A stretch of DNA of 64,000 nt from Phascolomyces articulosus (GCA_025677815.1 JAIXMP010000030.1:310001-374000); one strand, 5' to 3'. Counted from the first letter of the stretch, positions 37,751-50,089 are shown. A program made the numbers and translations. Notes: generated from the sequence alone by a model not told the origin.

Positions 37751-38082
37751 AGATTTATGAGGGTACAAGAGAAAGCATGCTATACAAGATGAATGAACTA
37801 ATGAATAATACTAAGCTAGATATTTGCTGCTATGATTTATTTCTCGAATTAACGCCCTTATATCACCCATAGGAGTAGTAACGGAGAGAAGAGAAACTTG
37901 ATAGGGGATCAAGTGGAGTCAGCGCGGAAAAAGGAAAGTATCACGCAAGAGACAAACAACAAGGAAGCGGCATCAAAACTCTTGTCCTGCTTGGCGCGGG
38001 AGCCAAACCTCAAAACTCTGCGGTGGGAGGTGGTGTGAACACCATTACGCAAGGGGCCAAAGTCCTGCTCTTAGTTTATCAA

Positions 38083-41000
38083 ACTGTAGCTGGCCATACA
38101 GCCTGACATTCTTTGTCAATATCTTTGGTAATCAAACGATCATTTCCCTCATCATCAATATAAGCCAGTTCCTTGTCAATGTCGTGATTATCCTCAACGT
38201 CACTTTTGATTGAATCAGAATCATCAGAGTCACATGTACCAATCATTTCGTCACCTTGATAATTCTTATAAACAGTTATACTAAAAAATATTTAACAAAA
38301 AATATACACCTTGTATATATATTGTATTAGAGTCCATTCAACCAACATATCGTGTCATTTTAAGGAAGAATAATACATACTCTCTATTGATTCAATATTT
38401 TAACCGAATATTTGTGATTTATTCACAGAGGTCAAATTATATAAGACCAATTGCCCAACAGAAACCTGTTTAGATGTACAAAGTTCAGAAACTTGGACAA
38501 TTGCATCAAATAGTAATGTTGATCCAAGGTTACGCAAACACTTATCATGTGCTTTTACCAATGCACCTAGTATAGTGATCTTTTTGAATGTCACAATAAT
38601 TTCTTTTTTTTTTGACTTTGTTACTGTCCAATTTATCAGTTTGCTCAGCAACTTCACTATATGCAGCAGCCTCACATATATATCCACCAGGGTGGAATGA
38701 AATATATGTTCCTGAAGATAGGTTATGTTTATAGTTTTTCAGAACTATATAATAAATAAAAAAATAATATACATACTAGTAAATGCCACCTTACCCTTTT
38801 CAACTGTTTTCGAAATACGTGCACCAATAATACCTTGCTTTTTTACTTCGATGAAAAATTTTAAGGATGGCCATGCATCCAACGCAGCATAGTTGATCTG
38901 ATCCCGTGTAAGTTGAATCGAACCCCAATCACCAAGACGAATATTATTATCTTTAAGCAATGTATGTTCCAATACAGTCTCACAAATGTGTGCTAAACCT
39001 AAACGACCATCGTCAATCACGCCCTGGCTTCTACAGAAAGCACCCAACTCCAGGCCACCTTTACATTTAATTCTGAAATCCTGTTCAATCTTTTTTAAAT
39101 CACCATCCACTTTTCGGCTGACCTTCTTGATAGACTCCATTTCAAATACTTTACACAAGGAACTTGGTAATCGATCAAGCCTTCCAACACAACAAACAGC
39201 TGCATCGTCAATATCGGCAATTCGAATCGTAATTAATTTTTCTTGTTGTCTTGGGCGAGGATTCACAGGCAAATCACAATCTAAACCAATCACCTGTTCA
39301 ATTCCTTTTCTCAGAAATTCAGTGGATATATCTTCAATTTCTTGATATGTGCTAACATATTTGACCATAACATTTGGAGGGAATTCAAGCAATGGATATG
39401 ATGAACGTGATGGAGTATTCAATGGTTCGACAGGAATCGTTCCCATAATGGGTACAACATCCTCCAACAATGATGGAAGAACACTTGTTAAAAACTTTTG
39501 ATTCCCTACAATATTTTCGGTGAAAAATATTTGGGACTGTTCATGACCGTATAATTCATATGCTTTGCGCATTTTATCAAATCCATATTTGAGATGAGAA
39601 AGTGATTTAGTTGGAGCGAGAAATTGTAAGCAAATTTCCTCAGGTTGGAGAGGTTCCTTCAATGAAGGAAAAACGTCTTCCAGAATATTCTTGTCACCTC
39701 TTACATTATCTGTAAAAAGTATTTCTGGTTGACCATGACTATAGAAATCGAGCGAGCGCCATATAGCATTGAAAGCATATTTTTGGGAAGGTGATTTTGT
39801 TGGCACAAGAAATTGTAATCATGCTTCTTCATATTCGTTAAGAATGGTATATAATGCTGTGAATATCGGTGCACCATCAACTTTTCCAATCAGTTTAATG
39901 ATTTTGAAGGAATGATCACCTTTAAGATATTTTGCGTCAAGAACCATCGTTTGTTTGTCAAGTAAATGTCTGATTTCTTCCATGTAGTTGGTGTAAAACG
40001 ATCAAAAATACTGGGGTAAAGGTATAAATCCTCCATATCCATTTTTATCGTCGAAATCAGAGAAAGAAGGTAATATATTGCTGCTGTTATTCGAAGTGAA
40101 ATAATTATCAATTAATGGGTTTTCGTTTCGATATACAGCTGCAGTAAGGTATTGGAATTCAAGTCTGGCGTGTTTGAGCTTGTGTAGTTCGCGCAATATC
40201 TTCTGGAATCGCTTTGGTCCGACAGAATTTTGCATGCAAGGTCATAAAAGATCACCAACTGTTTTCGACACGCCACTTCTGTGTGTTAAGTATCCAGGAT
40301 ATTGACATTGAAGGAATTTTGGGAGTTGACAGATGATATTTTCATTATTGGCAACCGATGTAAACGTGCAATTACTTTTGTTTTTACATTTATAACGTGA
40401 TGAAAAAATATAAAAGCAACTTGAATAATGAAAAGAGTTAGTAATGTCAACTATATATACAGTAACACATGTCTCGCATTATTTTATTAAACTTTAAGAT
40501 TACTGTACTTACTCAGTAAGATCCACTACGCGACGTGCTTTTTCTACATATCCTGCTGATTTGAGTTCGGATTTACATTTAGGGCATTTTAATACTTTTT
40601 CCCAAGTTTTTCAAGTAGTAAATGAAGAAGCCAAAGAAAAATACATAGATAATAAAGACCATTTGGATTCAGATCATCAAGTAATAAAGCAAAGTATGGA
40701 TCTTTGGTCATACCCAAAACCTTCCTCTACTGTATTCTGTTGGATATTTCTTACTAACAATGCGTTTTTGGACATCAGAGAGTTGTTTTTGAATTACACC
40801 AGCTATTTGTGTCGCGTTATTATTTGATGTGTTGCTTGATTCATTTCTATTTTCTTCTTTAGTGTTATCATCGTCAACAGTGTTATTCGTATTATGATGA
40901 TGGGCTGCTTGGGACGTAGTGTCAATGATATATTCAGTGCCTTCTTGTCTATTACTATCCTCTTCTTCATCTTCATAATTACAATCAATTTCATCAAGAA

Positions 41001-41325
41001 TATCATCTTCATCGGATACATCATATTGATCTTCTTCAGCTGAAGGCACCATGGTGTCAAAATTTTTTTCACCAAGTGGTACATGATCATCCTCCGCTAA
41101 TAATGGTGTTGGTTCTTGCTGTACAGGTGTTGCTGTACTATTAATAGATGGGCATGATGATGGTAGATTATTATTATCATCATTATTGATAGTTATGTTA
41201 ACAGAGGTGAAATACAATTTTTTTGTTTGTTATCCACTTTTTTAGGACGTTCGGTGTTGTGGCCTTGAGCATTCTTTTGACCAGAAGGTCGACCTCTTTT
41301 TTTGTAGTTGAAATTTCCCTCCATT
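38083..41325 (-). pseudogene. DDE transposase-like gene with DUF6729-type zinc region and WRN-like exonuclease, damaged
   Basis: The start is at 41325 with an AT-hook-like KKRGRPSGQKN, then a frameshift in an A-run and an acidic linker. About 40595-40510 gives CPKCKSELKSAGYVEKARRV and, after an intron, SSRYKCK and YPGYLTHRSG, the pattern I associate with DUF6729. From about 39975 a transposase-like core follows: MVLDAKYLKGDHSFKI (first D) and ILFTDNVRGDKN (second D), the latter block present twice in tandem. Then comes a DEDDy 3'-5' exonuclease domain: VIGLDCDLPVN, GDLKKIEQDF, and YAALDAWPSLKFF. A 51-nt intron ends near 38752. A further exon runs to 38400, and one more at 38300-38083 is acidic (SDVEDNHDIDKELAYIDDEG). 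Multiple stops and frameshifts show decay. Confidence 0.7.
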
Positions 41326-41656
41326 GTGAAAAAAAAAACAAAAACAAAACAAAACAAAACAAAATTATTCAACGTTTGAATGTAGTTGAATGTAGATGAA
41401 TGGAGTTAAATGGCGTTGAATAAAGTAGTGGTTGGAAAGATGAATCACTTAGAACAAAAGATATTTTATAATGCATTATGCGGGCACGCACAACGCTCTC
41501 TAAAAAATTAATCCTATGCATCGGCAACAGAATTTTATTAAATCGAGTTCTTATTGGCCCTAACTGCTTCTCTGATTGGGATTCGTGACGGGGCTAATAT
41601 TTTTTCATTGCTATCCGTAACTGTTACACCCGTTTTTACGCAACTGAATGATCTTA
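41326..41656. other. 5' flank of the DDE/exonuclease gene
   Basis: Includes a (CAAAA)n tract near 41338-41362 and a GAATG(T/G)AGTT-type tandem repeat near 41379-41425. No gene; possibly the old promoter or terminus of the neighbouring element, interrupted by the Tc1-like insertion at the TA at 41655-41656. Confidence 0.45.
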
Positions 41657-43342
41657 CAGTATTTCCACTGTCAATTGGACATTTTTTTGAAATTATTGGT
41701 CTGAATTTTAAAAAATTTTGGTCACTGTTTGGTACCTCAATTGGTCATTTGTTTGAAAACCAATTGGTCACTTTCTGAAAATCCATTTGGTCACTTTTTA
41801 TAAAATTCATTTGGTTATCTCTTTTATATAATTCTCAAATAACGATTAAAATGAGCATGTTTATGTTTTTCGAAGATGGCGCCGGTAATCTTTTTAATGA
41901 ACAGGGTCAAGAAGCACCTTCTTATGTTGAAGAGAAGTCGTTTCGTTTAAAAAGATTGACAGATCTTAAAAAGTATGTCAAAAAGCAAGATGTTCAAATC
42001 GAGGCAGCAACTTCTGAAGATATTGAAATGGAAGAGGTGGTACCAGCAAAGAAAGAGAGATCACAGGAGTATACCATCTATACAGATGAAGACCGTAGAC
42101 GTTATTTCTATTTTTTGAAGGACAAGTTAATGAAACCAAAACAAGCAGCCATTGCAGCCAATGTCAATTACTACACTGCTCGCAAGTGGAAAAAGGCACA
42201 AGCTGAAGATCCTGAAGGAAAGATTCCGAAAAAAATGACAAATAAGATGCGCGGAAGACCAGCTAGCCAACTGAATGATACCCATAAGGCTCACCTTGTC
42301 CATTTTTTTGATGAAGATCCAACAGCAACAATTCAGGATGCGGTAGAAAGTTTGACTACAAGCTTTGGCAACTTGCAAATAAAAAAAACAAGGGTTGCCG
42401 AGTTTATGAAGGAAGAATGTAACCTCAGCATCAAAATTATAAGCCGACACCCTGTTAGTAGAAACAAAGGGGAAACTCTCAAAGAACGGGCAGACTGGGT
42501 TGCTACATGGATTACAAATGGTATCGACTATCTTGGCAACTGCATTTTTGTAGATGAGTCCGGATTCGATATCAATATGCGTCGTAGTCGTGGTTGGGCA
42601 CCACGTGGTAAACAAGCTATTGAAACTACTCCTTCTATGAAAGCTACTTCACATAGTGTTTTAGGTGCGATCTCAGCTGTGGGTGTTGTAAATATAAGCT
42701 TGAGAGAAACTGGGAACGTAAAGAGAAGAAAAGTTGTAGGAGCTAAAAAAAGAAAGGCGCCTGAAGAAAGGTTATCTATTCCTAAGGGTACTACGGGCGA
42801 ACACTATCTTCAGTTCATTAGTGATACCATGGATATTATGGATGAATTTCCAGAAATGAAAGGGTATTTCATCATTATGGATAATGCGCCTATCCATATC
42901 CCTGAAATGATTGACCCTATAATCATGACGCGAGGTTATACACCAGTGTATCTTCCTCCATACTCACCCGAGTTAAATCCAATTGAACAATTCTGGGCCA
43001 TTACAAAAGCAAAGGTTAAGCGCAGTAAGCTTAGTGATGTAGAAACACTCACTTCAAGAATTATTGAAGCTAGTGAAGAAGTACCTATTGCTCACCTTCA
43101 AAATATAATTCAGCATTCAGTGAATATGTTTGAAAATTGTAGAAACAAGATTCCTATGTAGATTCACTTATAAAAAATAAAGTGACCATATTATTTTATA
43201 AAAAGTGACCAAATGGATTTTCAGAAAGTGACCAATTGGTTTTCAAACAAATGACCAATTGAGGTACCAAACAGTGACCAAAATTTTTTAAAATTCAGAC
43301 CAATAATTTCAAAAAAATGTCCAATTGACAGTGGAAATACTG
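41657..43342 (+). mobile_element. intact Tc1-like (DD34E) transposon with 150-bp TIRs
   Basis: 1686-bp element from CAGTATTTCCACTGTCAATT at 41657 to its inverted copy at 43342, flanked by TA on both sides. The inverted repeats (41657-41806 and 43193-43342) appear identical over 150 bp by eye. Each contains about five spaced copies of TTGGTCA(C/T), which look like transposase-binding iterons. The single transposase gene is intact, so the insertion looks recent and the element may still be active. Confidence 0.93.
41851..43161 (+). CDS. Tc1/IS630-type DD34E transposase
   Basis: Uninterrupted single-exon gene of 436 residues centred between the two inverted repeats. It should cut and paste its own element at TA dinucleotides. 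The N-terminal half is basic with two helix-turn-helix-like parts (KPKQAAIAANVNYYTARKWK at about residues 94-113, then RGRPASQLND before a second one). The catalytic triad is visible: D235 in FVDESGFD, D344 in IIMDNAPIH, and E379 in LNPIEQFWAI. The last two have 34 residues between them, the DD34E spacing. YLPPYSPELNPIE is the classic family block. Two ATGs are close (codons 1 and 3); the first is used. No frameshift or stop. Confidence 0.95.
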   Translation: MSMFMFFEDGAGNLFNEQGQEAPSYVEEKSFRLKRLTDLKKYVKKQDVQIEAATSEDIEMEEVVPAKKERSQEYTIYTDEDRRRYFYFLKDKLMKPKQAAIAANVNYYTARKWKKAQAEDPEGKIPKKMTNKMRGRPASQLNDTHKAHLVHFFDEDPTATIQDAVESLTTSFGNLQIKKTRVAEFMKEECNLSIKIISRHPVSRNKGETLKERADWVATWITNGIDYLGNCIFVDESGFDINMRRSRGWAPRGKQAIETTPSMKATSHSVLGAISAVGVVNISLRETGNVKRRKVVGAKKRKAPEERLSIPKGTTGEHYLQFISDTMDIMDEFPEMKGYFIIMDNAPIHIPEMIDPIIMTRGYTPVYLPPYSPELNPIEQFWAITKAKVKRSKLSDVETLTSRIIEASEEVPIAHLQNIIQHSVNMFENCRNKIPM

Positions 43343-43578
43343 TACTTTTCATAAATGAATAAATATAGTAGTTGCAAATAAATCATATAAATATTCGCTG
43401 ATAAAAATATGTATTCTGCTAATAAATTATATAAGTATACGCATTTATTAGCCTCGACGCCCGATGTTTATATTAAGCCGAAAGACATGTTTTTTTTTTC
43501 ATTTGGTTCACAAACGTTGAATCCAGTCTGTATGTTTCTTCTCCCTTTTTTTTTTTTTGTAATTTCGTTACTTAATTT
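43343..43578. other. intergenic
   Basis: Short AT-rich gap; nothing recognised. Confidence 0.4.
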
Positions 43579-43774
43579 ATGGACAATGAAGCAACAACTA
43601 GCAGCACACCCAAGAAGAAAGTTCCAAGGCCAACTTCTGAAGAACTAGAGGAAGCAGGGGAAGGGCTTCATTCTCTTATAGATGCAGTTAAGAAGGAGAT
43701 AAAGAACAGAATCCCTGACAATAATGACACAGGCATTTTAGCTGCAAAATTTACTCGACTCAATTCCAAATCAG
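43579..43774 (+). CDS. possible first exon of a hypothetical gene
   Basis: From the ATG at 43579 the frame reads like real protein (charged, helical: TSEELEEAGEGLHSLIDAVK) up to LNSKS, followed by GTACGTG, a good donor site. Read through, it stops after 67 codons. I found no convincing partner exon downstream, so the gene may be truncated or end within the intron. Function unknown. Confidence 0.35.
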
Positions 43775-44839
43775 GTACGTGAAATTGTATAGGTTGCTCT
43801 CGTAAATGTATAAGACAATGTAAACACTCATAAAGAATAAGAAATGCTAAAGACACCAACAAATAACACGATATCTGAGTTAGTGCTTTTGTTCGCGTAT
43901 GATTATTGAGGTTATCAATATATATATATATATATATATTGTATGCAGACGCTGTGGTCTTTATACGATGTATGTATGTAATACCACCTTTCCAAAGTTA
44001 CAAATTTTGGTATTATGTCCAACAAAAAAAAAGACAATCGAAACTGATCCTTTTTGTTTATTAACCGATATAGATTCGAATAAAACCGGTTTGCAATTCA
44101 TTTTGGTTATTACATTTTTGCAAAACATCTTGATCTATTTAATTTCAATGACATTTCGCGTCGCATCCACACAATAGTATCAATCAGGTGTATGAGTTTC
44201 CCTGAATTTTTTTTTTTAACTGAACACCCTTAATACTTCTTTTGATCAGAATGAACGAGCTGTCAATATGTCGTTAGTGTATTGTAATTGTTATTCGATA
44301 GAGTACATATTGGGAGATATGTTGAGTTCGTATCTTAATAAGGTTATTGACATGACTTTAGGTTGGCGCTTTGTAACTAGTTATAAAAGGTAGTCTTCGT
44401 CAGTGGTCAATTGTAATAAGAGAAAAGACAACAATTATATTTCAGGAGCCATATCAAGTGGACTTCAAAACGAAAATACATCAGAAATAGAAAAAGAAAA
44501 AAATAAAATAAAATAAAGGGTTTCTTACAAATATATATAATGTTTATATCACTTTGTTGTGGTAAAGGAAGAGCAGTTTAACAAAATGGAGCATGGTGAT
44601 AATGTTCTTTATTTTTATTGTTGAACTATTGAGTTGATCTCGTTCCGGGAATATTAAAAGTAAATAATCGACCGTTTTGTTGGGTATTGTAATAGTATGG
44701 ACACATACTAAATTTTGAGCTATCTTACAATAGTAAGAAAACTCATTTTTTTCTCTTATTACTATTATTATTATAATTATCGCCAGTATTAGATATTAAG
44801 ATATAAGGATACACTTTTGATTACTAAACTATGTACAAA
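43775..44839. other. intergenic
   Basis: Contains a TA microsatellite at about 43918-43939. Short frames without support. Confidence 0.45.
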
Positions 44840-47021
44840 TTAACATAATGATGCTAAGTATATTGAAAAGTCATTTACAACAGAATCGTTTGCTCCTCTA
44901 ATCGCACTAGCAAATCCTTCATTCAAAAGTTGCAAAACCGATGGTTTCAGTAATGGTAATATTCCAAGGAGATTATTTTGGGTATCAGCTTGTTCAGATA
45001 CTTTTTCTAGTTTAGCCAAGGTTGAAATAATACATGTCAAATAAGATGGATATGCAGATTTACATGGTACAGAAGCTGATGATGATGCTGATGATGGTAT
45101 ATTTGTAATGTCAACTAATTTTGACGATGACGATGATGTTGTTGTTGATGATGATAATGATGACAGCACTTGTTCAAAATCTTGAAATGAAGTGATCGTT
45201 ATGTTGGGTATCATGGTTTGAATTTTCTTGTCAGCAAGAGTCTTAAACAATGCAGCTGTTATATCACTTTTTCTAGCTGTGCCTTGTGCAATACACCGTA
45301 AAATGAACGAGGCGAGATGAAACCTCAAGGTTGATCCTTTTTTTTGATAATGTGTGTGTGTATCAAAGTTCAGTGGTGTAACAGGATAGAATCCTTTAAT
45401 GGTGGCATAAAACGTTGAATAGAAGCAGCATTTCCAATCGGCACTGTATTTTGCATACTGTCGTAACATTCGTTGTTGTTGTGCTGGTTCCCGACCCGTA
45501 TTCGTTGTTAAGATTTCTTTAGCTATTGTTGGTTTTTGCAAATCCTTTGGTAATCCTCGAATTGATGAGCCAAGAAATCCTTGAGTTTTCGTACCATCCA
45601 CTCTACCAAATACACCACCAACGGCCAGGAATTCAAGATTTCCTATAAAAATCGAAGCTTCATAAAACTTCTTTCCGTGATAACTCTTTTCTTTAATCAT
45701 GGCTGTTGTGGTTTCATAATAGTAAGACCCTCCATCCGCAGCAACGTCCAATGGCTGATTGTGTGTAAATGCGTCAAGAGCAGTGATGAACAAACAATAA
45801 TCACCAAAAATGACGATACTTTCCACATATTGACTTGCATACTTTTTTAATAGTGCCTGAATACTATCAACAGTACGAGGTGTGGTAGGGTCCAATTCAG
45901 CGTTTCCTAAAGCCGTTTCATGGTGAAGGTAATACGGTTCATTTGTTGTTACTAATGGTCGGATGCAGGAAGGGATGTCTTTACCAATTATTTTTCTCTT
46001 GTTATTATCAACATAAGGTACAATTCTGCCAGAAAGTATCTCCATATACTTCATATGGTTCGCCCAATCCTCAATATACTTTGGTGTTGGATAATTGTTC
46101 AAATCAATAGCATCAGAATGAAAAACCGGTGGAGGTAATGAACTAGCTAAAGCAGATGCTGGTGATGATGGTGATAAAGAAGAAGAACCAGAGCGAGCCG
46201 ATTGACTTGAAGAAATATGCGGAGGTGATGGACTGGCTGAAACAGATGGTGGTGATGAAGAAGATGGACCAGATCGTGCCGGCTGACTTGAAGAAACAAG
46301 TGGAGATAATGGACAAGCTGAAGCAGATGGTTGTGGTGATAAAGCTGAAGATGTCGTGTTTGTTGTATTGCCTAAATGATATTTTCGAAAGTAATTATAA
46401 GACAAAGTACAAAAAAGACTTGGTGATTTTCTTGAATCCGTTCCCTTCTCTCTTTTTTTTAACTGTAGTGTTTACTAAAATTAATGTTTGAAAAGTATCA
46501 TTAATATTACCTTGGTGTTGAAACTGCTGTTCATGTGCTGGTGATGGAGTTGGTGCCAATAATCGATCTTGGATAACCAACTTGATTTCGTTCTCTTCGA
46601 TTGGAGGAACGTTCCGACGTTTAGCTTTTTCAAAGGTGGATTTTTGAGATTGAAGTAGTTGAATATCAAGATTACGGCTAAAGTCAGCTATTCCACTTAT
46701 TAACAGTTTTGCCTTTCTAAAAGAAACGACACCACAATTCGTAATGTTGAGTGTATTTATAGAATGATATTCGCTAAGTTTAACAAAAAGGTTGGCGATG
46801 GTGCTTTCTGATAAACTAGCTGTCGCTATTGTTGTTGCCATGTAGTTCTGGAGTAAGCAGCTTCTGTCATTATGATGATCAATGGTCCAAGGCAAGTGAC
46901 ACTTGTGGCTTAAGACTTTACGATACAAATTTGGATTACTTCGATGGAATTCGAATATATCTTTCCAAGAATGTAAATGGCTGATAATGTTTCCAACAGC
47001 GTCGTTATTGAGTCGATCCAT
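44840..47021 (-). CDS. intact member of an unknown multi-copy family, F-box-like N terminus
   Basis: Exons 47021-46511 and 46371-44840 join over a 139-nt GT-AG intron (G|GC, Gly) to a 680-residue protein. The first 45 residues look like a divergent F-box (LNNDAVGNIISHLHSWKDIF). A Ser/Pro/Ala-rich linker, partly repeated (SSSQPARSG / SSSQSARSG), follows the splice. The rest is a globular region I do not recognise, with blocks such as YVESIVIFGDYCLFITALDA, GNLEFLAVGG and MLRQYAKYSADWKCCF, then a poly-Ser patch and a helical C terminus. Related but damaged copies occur at 26160-27037, 50095-51250, 55676-56116 and about 10270-10560, so the family is multiplied here. If the F-box is real, it may be a ubiquitin-ligase adaptor (inference). 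Confidence 0.7.
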
Positions 47022-48438
47022 GTGTGCAAATTAGAATAAAAAGATCCACTAAATATAAATAGTTGTTGTTCATGTTAGTGAGTTTGCTATATAATATGCC
47101 TCCCAATGTCCAAACATACCAATAGAATTAGGTCGAGCAATATAAAACTTACCCCTTTCTTTTTAAGAAAACAATTAAAATCTGCTTTACATTGACTTCA
47201 AGGTAAAAGAAACAGAACGCGTAATTTTTTTTTTTTGTGAGTCGCCTGACTTCAAAAAAAAAAATTACCCGGTTCTCAATACGCGTTTACAAAAAAGAAT
47301 AAAATAAAAATGGTCCAGAGGGATCTTTTTTTTTCTTAACAACCAGCGATGCTTTCCTGCCGTGGTCATCTCCTGGCTACTTGGTAGGTCTGAAATCAAA
47401 CTTTAGCAATAGATTGATCCGTGGTGGCCAGCCATGATCATGAACCGTGGTGTCCAGCCATGTTCAGGTGTCTATGCTATAACTCCTTTGTCAGCACTAA
47501 ACTTTTCCGCCCTATAGTTTGGGCTGTTGGGCTGGTTTATTATGTGTCTTTTTGATTGAAGGGGTTGCCATAGTTTTTTATGGATTGATCCCTTTGATTG
47601 CGACATAGATTTCTTTTTACGCTTATTATAAATGAGCCAATAACTAATTGCTCTTTTGTGTTAGATGACGTTTCATTTACTTTCTTTCTATGAAATTGAT
47701 TCTTTTGCCCTATTTTACTCATTATAATAAGACTTTAGGCTTTCTTTTTTTATTTTTATTTGACTAGACTATATATATTGCTTGTTTTTTTTTTTCAATC
47801 TAATCCACTTCAGCTACTACCGTGTTTGTTAATAAGAAATAAAATGAACGAGAATAACATTCAGTTGTATTTGCTATAATACAACGATATGTAAGAACAA
47901 CTTGCTTGATTTGCAATGATAATATATGGGTGATATAATTAGTGTTTTTTACAATTGAATATATGAACAATGTAGATCAATTAATAAAAAAAAGCAAGGG
48001 ATAGTAAAAAGCTCTGTAGTCATATACCCGTTTTCTTACATTTATTACAATTGTTTTCTTCATCTAAACATGCGACTTCAATTTTGGAACACGTGACATT
48101 AAACTTGCTTCCAAGCGACATTTACTTGTAAAGAACTTCTCTCCTGATTTAATTTTTATAAGTACCCCACTAGTGCGCACTCCAGCCCTCTAGTGTCCGG
48201 TCCGGACTTTCGCCCCTTCTCTAATATAAAAAAATAGTTGCGTATATGAACCAACTCATTATGCAATACTTCTGTCATAATCGCTAAAACCATATTCGTA
48301 CTATTCATTTATAAGCTTACAAGTACTATAAAAAGAAGTTGTATATCAAAAGCAAAGCCAAAGAATAGTAATAGTTATAGTGACACCAAGAAGTGATATG
48401 AATAAAAAGGTTAAGAACGCGTGTCTAAAAAAAACACA
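47022..48438. other. intergenic
   Basis: Includes two near copies of CCGTGGTGGCCAGCCATG around 47430-47465, and GC-richer sequence at 48170-48215 that could be a transposon edge. No gene supported. Confidence 0.45.
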
Positions 48439-50043
48439 ATGTCTACTTCAGCATCAACAAATTAAATTCCTAAAGAGCTTCAAGAAGAATGAGAAGATTA
48501 CATTGCTGCCAGGAATGCCTGCTTTGCATGGGCGAAAAAACATAATGTCGCATTGTACACCGCCAAAAGTACCCCAGAGGGAAAAAGAGAAAGATCCGTC
48601 CTGCTTATAAGCATTTTGGTCATCCTGTCAACAAAGACGTCCATGATAACAATGACGATTGGGAACCTCAGAGGGCCATTACATTTATCGCCAATGAGAA
48701 CGGTGAATTCATTGATTCTCCTGAAACAAAGAAAGGCAAAAAGTACCGTCAATCGTATTCCCAACGCATTGGATGTAAATTCGAGATTGTTCTTCGATCT
48801 TTGAGTGTCAATAGTCAACAATGGCATGTCGTCTCATTTTATACCGGCAAGCACAACCATGAAATTGCTCAAGAGTCGTCATCATACCCAATGTTACGTC
48901 CGCTTGATGCTGATAATGAAAAAATTGTTCTTGATATGATCAGAAGTCATACAGTAAATGTTGCCATCATGTCGTTCCTTGCTGCCAGTAATAAAATCGT
49001 TGACCCGAAAGATATCACAAACTTATGACAGAAAATGTACAATAATGATCCCCATCATGTATTGTTCCAGTTAATCAAAAAACTTGAAGATAAAGGATAT
49101 GTAGTACTACTGGACTCAAAAAAGGAGATAAACGTTCTTTGCTTTCTCTTTTCTCTGCTCATCAAACAGCAATTGATCTCGCACGCAAGTTCCCTGAAGT
49201 AGTTGTAATGGATGCGACGTACAAAACAAGCAGTCATCATCTTCCTTTTGTCAACATTGTAAGCACAGGAAACATTGGCTATCCTGACTTAAAAACATTC
49301 TGTATTGCTGGTGGATGGGTATCCCAAGAAATGAAAGAAAGTTATGAATGGGTGGTTAGTCAGCTCCGGGATATAGTTTGGTCATCTCATCAGCCTACAA
49401 CCCCTCAAACATTTATTACGGATAGTGAAAGTGCTTTGGTGAGAGCTCTAGATAGTCTTTCCAAATTCGAAAAAATTGCTATGGAAAGTTCATTTACGGC
49501 GCAATTTCCGAACCAAGTTACGAAAGTTATTTGATATCAAGGATGATTATGAAGATATTGAAAAGGCTGCCAATTATTTGATGACCGATGCATTTATGGA
49601 CAGGTTTTCCAATATAAATTCTGTTCCTGACCGTGTGCTTGAGACAAAAGCTTTGGATAATACAAGGAAACTGTAAAGAAGGCCAGAAGACCAGCAGATG
49701 TTATCTAGTATTTGGACCAGTGAGTACAGCAGACCATATTTTTTGACCATCTAATCCTTTACAGATAATTAATTTTTTAAAATGAGTTTTTGATCCTCAA
49801 TTGTAGAAAACTTGAAGCTCGTGAAAAATGGGTCGGAATAGATATAGCATACGTAAAGCTTTTCGGTAATAACAGCACAAACCGAGTAGAAGGTGCTCTT
49901 GCTAATTTAAAAAACTCCATTAATTCAGCAAGTGGCAATCTCTACTCCGTTTTTGAGCAAATTGATGAACATTACAGATTGAAGGTATGTAAGAATTGTT
50001 AAATATTAAGTAAAAACATGCTTTTAATGAACTTTTCTATATT
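48439..50043 (+). pseudogene. second MULE transposase, decayed
   Basis: Starts at ATG 48439 (MSTSAS) with stops and frame changes through NACFAWAKKHNVALYTAKST, the entry to a FAR1-type zinc domain (RIGCKFEIVLRS, then GKHNHEI). The MULE core follows in another frame: VVVMDATYKTS (first D), FITDSESALVRAL (second D), and after a frameshift and an intron NSTNRVEGALANLK (E). It differs clearly from the 31.7-kb MULE in sequence, so it is a separate family member. No TIRs were identified. At least five frame breaks and stops make it non-functional. Confidence 0.75.
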
Positions 50044-50089
50044 GTAAAAAAAGAATCTAGCATGGAAAAGACAACTTGATAAAGAAAAT

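Noticed and set aside
37880..38060. GC-richer stretch, considered as a tRNA or rRNA fragment
   Set aside because: No cloverleaf, A/B box or rRNA core sequence could be found; more likely transposon-derived.
38986..39345. Plus-strand 119-codon frame
   Set aside because: It is antisense to the exonuclease domain, which has recognisable motifs on the minus strand.
42127..42615. Minus-strand 162-codon frame
   Set aside because: Shadow of the intact Tc1-like transposase on the plus strand.
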